A DNA stretch of 64,000 nt from Saprospiraceae bacterium UBA7687 (GTDB lineage Bacteria > Bacteroidota > Bacteroidia > Chitinophagales > Saprospiraceae): the NCBI GenBank assembly GCA_002482845.1, contig DLGT01000024.1:38137-102136 (forward strand). The letters run 5' to 3'. The notes beneath the pieces are model-generated. The model saw only the letters and a program-made list of their open reading frames with translations. It made no database searches and was not told where the DNA came from. Of the stretch, positions 58,492 through 64,000 are shown piece by piece. How positions within the stretch are numbered: position 1 is the first letter of the stretch; each line of letters starts with the position of its first letter. Both the position numbers and the translations under genes were made by a program.

Positions 58492-58587
58492 ATGAGATAC
58501 CGAAATCTGGTCTTAGTATTTTGTTTAGTACTTTTTGTGGGGCTTTTAACAGCCCAATATTATATTTATACCAGCATTACAAAATAG
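58492..58587 (+). CDS. Possible 31-residue membrane peptide at the island edge
   Basis: An ATG one base after the amidohydrolase stop opens a 31-codon frame with a hydrophobic core (LVLVFCLVLFVGLL) flanked by basic and Tyr-rich ends. It overlaps the 3' end of the convergent AEP-like gene by 11 nt. It may be a real small membrane protein, or the first codons of a longer gene cut off when the island inserted. There is no independent support for translation. Confidence 0.3.
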   Translation: MRYRNLVLVFCLVLFVGLLTAQYYIYTSITK

Positions 58588-59140
58588 CAATAAACTTTGG
58601 CTTTTGAAGATAGTCATTTGTATTTTTTGTCAACCTCAATGCAGAGTAACCATGCTCCAAACTATGACCAATCCATCTTGAATCAACAAACTTAAATGGT
58701 TTTTTACGATCATTTAAAAGCAGAAGAGAACCTAAATACTTGTACCAATCAGATTCACTTAACAAGTCAAGGTAATAGCCATGAAATGATCTTCCTGAAT
58801 AATAGATGTATAGAGGCTTATCAATAATTTTTAGTTTTTTTAACTTGATGCTAATTTTCTCAAAATCAGATACTACATTAAAATCAACCATAGGAATATG
58901 GTAAATTATATCATTTATTTCAATTCTTGAATGTAGCGCTACCTCGCAATTTAAGGTTTGTTCTGTTAATTTATTAAAATAGAATTCTTTATAACCATAT
59001 TTCAAGATCTCTCTATATTCTGTTTTACCTTTTATGCCAGGAATATATTTACTTAGTTCAAACTCAATATTTGGGTTTAGTATTAATCCTTCAAAAAGAT
59101 CATGGATAAATTTATGCTCTCCAATCATATTATTTAACAT
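58577..59140 (-). CDS. Archaeo-eukaryotic primase (AEP)-like protein, unknown role
   Basis: A 187-residue protein I place tentatively in the AEP superfamily from motif order: motif I PMVDFNV (Asp86; the second acidic residue of the usual DxD is Asn88), motif II YYSGRSFHGYY (Ser115, Gly116, His120), motif III FVDSRW (Asp153), then the LRLTKNTN segment followed by QKP, which is the usual nucleotide-binding end of the core. It lacks the helicase and zinc parts of full replicative primases. Its start overlaps the end of the dGTPase gene by 11 nt, implying coupled expression and a joint function with nucleotides. The missing acid suggests it binds a nucleotide more than it polymerises. Confidence 0.55.
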   Translation of the reverse strand: MLNNMIGEHKFIHDLFEGLILNPNIEFELSKYIPGIKGKTEYREILKYGYKEFYFNKLTEQTLNCEVALHSRIEINDIIYHIPMVDFNVVSDFEKISIKLKKLKIIDKPLYIYYSGRSFHGYYLDLLSESDWYKYLGSLLLLNDRKKPFKFVDSRWIGHSLEHGYSALRLTKNTNDYLQKPKFIAIL

Positions 59141-60551
59141 CTATTCCTTTAAATAATTTGTGAATTTGTAAACTGTAAGTATCTGTCATACCTGATATGT
59201 AATCAACAATTAAATGAGCTCTTAGATACCATTCAACAAAATTTTGATCTAAGTCTGGAAACATATATTTCTTTAACTGACCTTTATATATTTGGATATA
59301 TTTTAAAGGAAGTTTATGTAGTAATCTTTTTTCAATATCCATTCCTTTAACTTGCCCAGATAAAAGTAAAGCAAATTGTAATGTCTCGAGCTCTAAGATA
59401 GATTTATAATCATCCAACAATCCTTTTATCACGTTAAAGCCTGCTATTTCCATATTTTCTGCTTCTGGAGCCGTGAACAAGTATGTTCTTGCAAATTCTT
59501 TCAAATATTTTAGAAGTAATGCTTCATTACTTTTATCCTCCATAATTGCATTATTAGTCCCATTAAGTATCGAAGTCTCATTTTCAATATAATTTTCAAT
59601 AGCTCTATTACTTAGATTTATACTAGTATCTATTTTAAACTTGAAGAAATCATATTCTTCATATTCGCTACTTTCTTTAATATATGGTTTAATTAATGAT
59701 TCGTCTCTATTATCTCTTACATAGTACTTAACTAAAGTATTAAAAAATAGATTAGGGGTAATAATTCTTTTTTCAATACCATCCTCAATATCACTTATAC
59801 AATAAGAAATGTCATCTGCCGCTTCCATAATATATAATGTAGGATGTCTAGCTAATAATCCTAGCTTGAAATTTACATCGTCCATTATATTTTTTTCTGT
59901 GTGAAAATACCCAGCTTTTTTATATTTGGACTTTAAAATTTCATCACCTGGTAATCTCACGTATTTCATAAATGCCCCTAGCTGTGCATAGGTTAGGTTC
60001 ATACCATAATCATAATCTTCAATTTTTATACCAGAAAGTTGTGTAACAATTCTGAATCCTTGAGGGTTTCCATCAAATTCAAAAAAATCACACAATAAAT
60101 TATATTCCTTATTTTCTTTGTCAGGAACCCTTATTTTTGCTTTTTTTAGAACTGAAGCGTAGTTATTTTTAAACCATCTTTTAATTGCTTCTTCACCAAA
60201 ATGACCAAAAGGAGGATTCCCTATATCGTGCATTAAACATGCTGTTTCTGCCAAATTAATAAAAACATCTTTTTCATCTTGTGAAAGCTTTTCAAGTACA
60301 AAAAGCTGATTAGCAACACCTATTGCAATTCTTTTACCAACATCAGCTACTTCTAAAGTATGTGTCAGCCTACTACGTACAGCCGCATTAGTCTCCAATG
60401 AAAATACTTGAGCTTTCTGCTGCATTCTTCTAAAGGCACTTGAATATACAACTCTTGATTTATCACTCAAAGATTCTTGAAAACCACTCCTTCCTTCATA
60501 CCTACTTGGGCTTCTTCTTTCCGTATTCAGAAATTTGCTATAATCTGACAT
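59130..60551 (-). CDS. Second dGTPase (HD-domain dNTP triphosphohydrolase), accessory copy
   Basis: A 473-residue HD enzyme, clearly homologous to but strongly diverged from the copy at 8129-9508. All metal ligands remain: His64 in SRLTHTLEV, His108-Asp109 in CLMHDIGNPPFGH and the Asp pair in EAADDISYCI. The N-terminal SSAFRRMQQKAQVF is the family signature. The body has more Lys, Ile and Asn than its neighbours outside the island, reflecting lower GC. dGTPases of this kind can deplete dNTPs during phage infection. Its stop overlaps the AEP-like gene start. It follows an HsdR remnant. Confidence 0.92.
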   Translation of the reverse strand: MSDYSKFLNTERRSPSRYEGRSGFQESLSDKSRVVYSSAFRRMQQKAQVFSLETNAAVRSRLTHTLEVADVGKRIAIGVANQLFVLEKLSQDEKDVFINLAETACLMHDIGNPPFGHFGEEAIKRWFKNNYASVLKKAKIRVPDKENKEYNLLCDFFEFDGNPQGFRIVTQLSGIKIEDYDYGMNLTYAQLGAFMKYVRLPGDEILKSKYKKAGYFHTEKNIMDDVNFKLGLLARHPTLYIMEAADDISYCISDIEDGIEKRIITPNLFFNTLVKYYVRDNRDESLIKPYIKESSEYEEYDFFKFKIDTSINLSNRAIENYIENETSILNGTNNAIMEDKSNEALLLKYLKEFARTYLFTAPEAENMEIAGFNVIKGLLDDYKSILELETLQFALLLSGQVKGMDIEKRLLHKLPLKYIQIYKGQLKKYMFPDLDQNFVEWYLRAHLIVDYISGMTDTYSLQIHKLFKGIDVK

Positions 60552-60639
60552 ATTAAAAAATTTATGATATTAATTTTATTGATTTATTGTAAAGTCTCAC
60601 CAGGTTGTTGAAAAATTTGAATTTTAAATTTTTGTAAAG

Positions 60640-61320
60640 CTAATATTTTTTGTAAAAATGATCTGAATCTTGATAAATAATTTCTGATTTGATCCGCTCC
60701 ATTATCCTATCGCCAGACTTCTTACGATGGAGTAGGCTTGGTTTTTCGCCTTCTATCAGTTCTAGTACCTCATCACGCATGGGAGTTCTGTCAGCAAATA
60801 GGTAATCTTTGATCAACTTTCCAGCGCGATCAGGAGATAGCCTTTCTTCCGTCACCAGCTTATCAAATGCATCTTGTTTTTCTTTACTCCAGTACTGCTC
60901 AAATTCAGATGTGATATCGTCAACGTTACTGATTTCGGGAAGGTTCTCAGAAATAAACTTCTCGATCAACTCATGTTTACTTCTCAGCGTCACTTCCATA
61001 TTAAGTAAGTTCAAGATATCTTTTTCTGTTGTCGAAGAACCCTTATCCTTTTTGGACTTCAATTTTATGAGAAACTGAATGATGTAGGTCACATTGATCT
61101 CATAACGGTGGATGAGTTCGAGTTCAAAATCTATATCAGCAAGGATGGACACTTTATCTTCTTTACAATCATGGTCCACTTTATCATGCAAGTCCAGGTA
61201 CTTTCTTTTATAATCTTCAAATTCCTGTTCTGTCAGTTAAAAATCTTCCCACTTAAAGTCGGAGAAAGTTGCCAAGATATTATTGATTACTGATTTTCTT
61301 AAATATATCAAAGATCTAAC
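60640..61320 (-). pseudogene. Truncated C-terminal remnant of type I restriction subunit HsdR
   Basis: The frame from 61320 down to the TAG at 60640 is HsdR-like throughout and broken by an in-frame TAA at about 61238-61240. Upstream of the stop it reads SVINNILATFSDFKWEDF; downstream it continues LTEQEFEDYKRKYLDLHDKV, then helices to ADRTPMRDEVLELIEGEKPS and a final RIMERIKSEI. This is the helical C-terminal domain (EcoR124_C type) that contacts the methylase; a full HsdR has ~1000 residues, so motor and nuclease domains are lost. The piece begins immediately after the stop codon of the phosphorylase-IMPase gene, which marks a recombination junction. Confidence 0.75.
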
Positions 61321-62910
61321 TTAATTTAAGTTTATACTTTGTTTTAGAATATTTAATAACTTCATATGGATATCATGATTTCGTGCAGCAATAAGAGTTG
61401 TGGAATTTATATTCCACTCTGAGCCTCCAATATCTGTTACATAACCTCCTGTTTTTCTGATTAAATAAACACCAGCCGCTGCATCTTCAGGTTTTACACT
61501 CAATGATATTCTACCATCAATTTCGCCTAAAGCTAAACAACCTAAATCGTATGCTAAAGCGCCAGTAATTCTAATAATACCAAAATTATCAATTATTTTT
61601 TTTATATTAATAGCTGTAGGAGTATTCTCTAATTTCTTTAAATCACCTGGTAAAGCTATTACCATATCATCAGTATTTGAAGGGATTTTTCTCACATTTT
61701 CTCTTAGAACATTATTGACATATAGACCCTGTTTTTTTACAGAAATTAATAACCTTCTGACAGGAAAGTAAATAGAGCCAAACGTTATTTCACCGTTCTT
61801 ATACTCTGCAACAGAAATACAATATTCTATTCGACCATCTTTATAGTTCAATGTTCCATCTATAGGGTCTATAATCCAATAAGCTTCACCTGCTGAAATG
61901 TCCATAAAATGACTTTCCTCAGCATAGAATTTATGGCTAGTTCCAAATAACAATTTGAATTTGTCAATTAAATAATTTTCGATTTCATTATCTTGATCAG
62001 TGACATATTCATGAATATTTTGAATTTTATTTGTAAAACCTCCATTTAACCCGTTGTAAATTAAGAATTTTGAAGAAAGTTTAACAAAGTCATTTATTAT
62101 TTCATATCTGTCTTTTTTGTTATCTCCCCTTTCAAGTGGAAATATTTTGTATTTATTTAAATCAATGGAAGTCAATAATTCACAAAATTTAATTGCTGAG
62201 TAGATTGAATTTGCGGCAGCATAATTTTGCCATAGATCAGTTTTTTCAACTCCAAAATCAGAAATGGCTTTCATGAATACAAAATTAGTATTTGTCATAT
62301 AACAAGACATAGCTATTCCAGCTGTTTCCATATCAAGAGCAGTGAAATCCTTTTTAATGCTACTGAGTGCTTTGGATGAAATTAGGTTTAATGTTTCAAT
62401 TGAGTTTATTACTTTTTCACCTGATGCATAAACCCCATTGTTATGAATATTGGAATTTATATTTGTAATTCCTTTTGGAAGATACATAGAAAGATCATCA
62501 TTTTCAATCTTTATCATTTTTATTAATTCTACTGGAAAATCTGAATAATAAAACTGAACTCTCCATTCTGAATCCTCTGGGTTGATTTTTTCTGGTTCGT
62601 AATATAAGACTTCTGTACCTAAAATTATATCACCATATTTTCTATTTTCTCCTTTTTTACCTGCACAAATACCTGCAACTAATATAAATAATGGATTGTC
62701 TAGCTTAATTAACTCATATGTTTTAATAGCTGAATGAACATTTCCAATTGAATCTAAATAAGATATTTTTACAAAACAAGAGTTAAATTCTATTGTATAG
62801 TCATTCAATCCAGCACAATGATTATAAGAATAGAACTTGTCAATTATGCTTTTAGTTATTGTCCATTCAGTTCTTGTTGCCACAATTATTTGAATATATT
62901 TCTTTGACAT
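61321..62910 (-). CDS. Fusion of nucleoside phosphorylase-like and inositol monophosphatase-like domains
   Basis: A 529-residue fusion. Residues 1-250 are a PNP/MTA nucleosidase-type domain: ATRTEW at the N-terminus, VAGICAG and KYGDII (78-97), the ribose-binding DMETAG (193-198) and the base-binding Asp218 in AISDFG. Residues ~265-529 are an IMPase/CysQ-like phosphatase with all metal ligands: Glu331-Glu332, Asp348 and Asp351 in DPIDGT, and Asp476 in KPEDAAAG. Both halves therefore look active. The domain pair could release a base and dephosphorylate a ribose phosphate or a 3'-phosphonucleotide. I know no described enzyme of this build. It has its own promoter-like box. Confidence 0.85.
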   Translation of the reverse strand: MSKKYIQIIVATRTEWTITKSIIDKFYSYNHCAGLNDYTIEFNSCFVKISYLDSIGNVHSAIKTYELIKLDNPLFILVAGICAGKKGENRKYGDIILGTEVLYYEPEKINPEDSEWRVQFYYSDFPVELIKMIKIENDDLSMYLPKGITNINSNIHNNGVYASGEKVINSIETLNLISSKALSSIKKDFTALDMETAGIAMSCYMTNTNFVFMKAISDFGVEKTDLWQNYAAANSIYSAIKFCELLTSIDLNKYKIFPLERGDNKKDRYEIINDFVKLSSKFLIYNGLNGGFTNKIQNIHEYVTDQDNEIENYLIDKFKLLFGTSHKFYAEESHFMDISAGEAYWIIDPIDGTLNYKDGRIEYCISVAEYKNGEITFGSIYFPVRRLLISVKKQGLYVNNVLRENVRKIPSNTDDMVIALPGDLKKLENTPTAINIKKIIDNFGIIRITGALAYDLGCLALGEIDGRISLSVKPEDAAAGVYLIRKTGGYVTDIGGSEWNINSTTLIAARNHDIHMKLLNILKQSINLN

Positions 62911-62945
62911 CTTTTAGTATTAATTAAAATTTATATTGAGTATTA

Positions 62946-62953
62946 CAAACTTA
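62946..62953 (-). promoter_or_regulatory. Putative -7 box for the phosphorylase-IMPase fusion gene
   Basis: Minus-strand TAAGTTTG fits TAnnTTTG and lies 35 nt upstream of the ATG at 62910. Confidence 0.45.
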
Positions 62954-63088
62954 CTACATTTTTTTTTAATTCTAATGAATTATTTTAAATTCAATATATT
63001 ATATTAAATGAAAATAGATAAATTAAAAAATTGAAACTCAGGTCATTTATCTTAATCTCTATGAGTTATATCAATTTACCAAATATAC

Positions 63089-63457
63089 TTAATACCCAAA
63101 CTTCAATTCAATTAATCTAGATTTTATTCCAATATTACCGATTGCGACGCTTCGATAGCCTCTTGCAGACATACTATCTAAACTTTTGACCCTAGAAAGG
63201 ACCCTAGCGAGTCTAGACGTCAGGTATTGCACCCTGATGTTTTGACCCAAATCCCCGAAAGCATCACGAATAGTTTTGGACGCTGTTGCCAGCATTGCAA
63301 ACTCCGCATTGTTTTCTCGAATACGAACCAGTTTAGGATCGGAAGCTATCCTTTCCTTACTGAGACCCCCTTTGCGTTTGATAACGCCAGTGTTTTTGAC
63401 GACGGTGATATCATCTACCGTACCCTCAAATTTGAACAAGCTACTTAATTTAGCCAT
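63089..63457 (-). CDS. Small basic protein of a Bacteroidota family of unknown function
   Basis: A 122-residue basic protein with start at ATG 63457 (MAKLSSLFKFEGTVDDI). An upstream in-frame extension exists only because the TTTGTCC satellite is open in this frame, so I reject it. The sequence RKGGLSKERIASDPK followed by RENNAEFAMLATASKTIRDAF occurs in many Bacteroidota proteins of unknown role that begin in the same way. Many relatives seem longer, so this copy may be truncated at its C-terminus (LIELKFGY). The role is not known. Confidence 0.65.
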   Translation of the reverse strand: MAKLSSLFKFEGTVDDITVVKNTGVIKRKGGLSKERIASDPKLVRIRENNAEFAMLATASKTIRDAFGDLGQNIRVQYLTSRLARVLSRVKSLDSMSARGYRSVAIGNIGIKSRLIELKFGY

Positions 63458-63526
63458 GACAAAAAAATTTAAATTGTGAAAGAATGCCCAAAGATATGGT
63501 CGGTTTTTTGTCAATGTCAAGCTGCC
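63458..63526. other. Leader between satellite and the small basic protein
   Basis: A short AT-rich stretch that would hold the promoter of the gene on the minus strand. I see no clear TAnnTTTG box in it. Confidence 0.3.
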
Positions 63527-63686
63527 CTGTCCCATTTGTCCGCTTTTGTCCCATTTGTCCACTTTTGTCCTATTTTGTCCCAAAATGACCATTTTGTCCG
63601 TTTTTGTCCCATTTGTCCACATTTGTCCGTTTTGTCCAATTTTGTCCAATTTGTCCCAAAATGTCCCATTTGTCCACTTTTGTCCA
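63527..63686. repeat. TTTGTCC satellite (about 16-17 copies)
   Basis: A degenerate tandem array in which TTTGTCC or TTTTGTCC recurs every 9-12 nt, with CCAT or AC spacers. It is open in several frames and gives spurious ORFs rich in Gln, Gly, Lys and Trp. It lies just upstream of the small basic protein gene. No spacer-repeat order of the CRISPR kind is seen. Confidence 0.85.
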
Positions 63687-63868
63687 GTAAAAGAATCGCT
63701 ATTTCAAAAGAAAATGTTAAAGTTTTCCCACAAAGCAAATAGACAATACACGTTTTCATTTTTCATTCGTTATGACTTTAATAGCAAACTATTCTAACAC
63801 TTTTAAATTTTTAACAATGAGTCTTTACCGTTTTTTGTCTACTTTCACCACCACAACTACCTATCTCC

Positions 63869-64000
63869 TCCATAGATACTCCGTAGCTACTCCCTACACG
63901 TTCCCTACATGCTCCCTACACGTTCCGTATGCAATCCCACTGAGATCCCACCGAGTTCCCACTGAGTTCCCACCGAGTTCCCACTAGTTCCCACTGAGTT
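63869..64000. repeat. Second copy of the CTCCCTAC / GAGTTCCCAC array (runs off the window)
   Basis: From CTCCATAGATACTCCGTA onward the sequence follows the block at 6739-6890 unit by unit: CTCCCTACACGTTCC, CATGCTCCCTACAC, GTTCCGTATG, then GAGTTCCCAC units with C/T change. It is cut by the right edge of the window, so its full length is unknown. Confidence 0.85.

Noticed and set aside
60640..61191. A stand-alone 183-residue protein gene
   Set aside because: The same frame continues upstream past a stop with HsdR-like residues, so it is the broken end of HsdR, not an independent gene.
63527..63686. Possible CRISPR or origin iterons
   Set aside because: Period is 9-12 nt without unique spacers, and no replication initiator gene lies nearby.
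63458..63759. Open frames on both strands through the TTTGTCC satellite, including a 64-residue N-terminal extension of the small basic protein
   Set aside because: The frames are open only because the satellite has few stops; the encoded sequences are simple repeats.
63772..63987. 71-codon ATG frame across the right-edge repeat array
   Set aside because: It is made largely of the GAGTTCCCAC repeat (giving Pro, Ser, Arg and His) and has no gene-like composition or signal.

Overview
The window looks like a chromosome segment of a low-GC Bacteroidota, most likely a Saprospiraceae-like (Saprospiria) lineage. The evidence is direct: several genes are preceded by the Bacteroidota -7 promoter motif TAnnTTTG; several secreted proteins end in type IX secretion (T9SS) C-terminal sorting domains; there is an S46 dipeptidyl-peptidase, a Bacteroidota-type CcmB/CcmC/CcmD set and a DUF4783-like protein. 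I saw no rRNA, tRNA or CRISPR array.

Layout. 1-900: the end of a T9SS cargo gene and a decayed ORF with an in-frame amber stop. 980-11202: an MFS exporter and RecN (minus strand), an orphan TPR histidine kinase, a small membrane protein, a PfkB-type sugar kinase, a housekeeping-type dGTPase, a secreted protein and an Rpn-family PD-(D/E)XK nuclease. 11585-17648: a 1230-residue lipoprotein joining cytochrome c, PA14, a sugar-dehydrogenase-like propeller and DUF1080, followed by a nucleoside/sugar permease and another polytopic membrane protein. 17825-24287: rpsU, a small unknown, a GH113-like glycosidase with panC, then ccmB-ccmC-ccmD-glutamate dehydrogenase. 24374-35059: three tandem giant secreted T9SS paralogues. 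35187-45371: an M14 carboxypeptidase, a bacterial alpha-2-macroglobulin and a class A penicillin-binding protein. 45688-58490: an ABC-2 exporter, methylmalonyl-CoA mutase, GpmI, a DUF4783-like protein, an aldose-epimerase-like protein, a polyprenyl synthase, an S46 peptidase (DPP11-type) and an amidohydrolase.

58577-62910 is an accessory island on the minus strand and the most unusual part of the window. It holds (in order of transcription) a fusion of a nucleoside phosphorylase/nucleosidase domain to an inositol-monophosphatase-like domain, a broken C-terminal remnant of a type I restriction subunit HsdR, a second dGTPase, and, overlapping it by 11 nt, a small protein with archaeo-eukaryotic primase (AEP)-like motifs. 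Enzymes that act on nucleotides gathered in a former restriction locus suggest a nucleotide-depletion or nucleotide-signal defence system. This is an inference; function is untested.

Intergenic DNA carries several structured or repeated elements: a cloverleaf-like inverted-repeat element at 3923-4059, GAGTTCCCAC-type arrays at both 6739-6890 and the right edge, a TTTGTCC satellite at 63527-63686, a palindrome cluster near 45400-45670 and a ~109-bp tandem duplication at 52490-52699.
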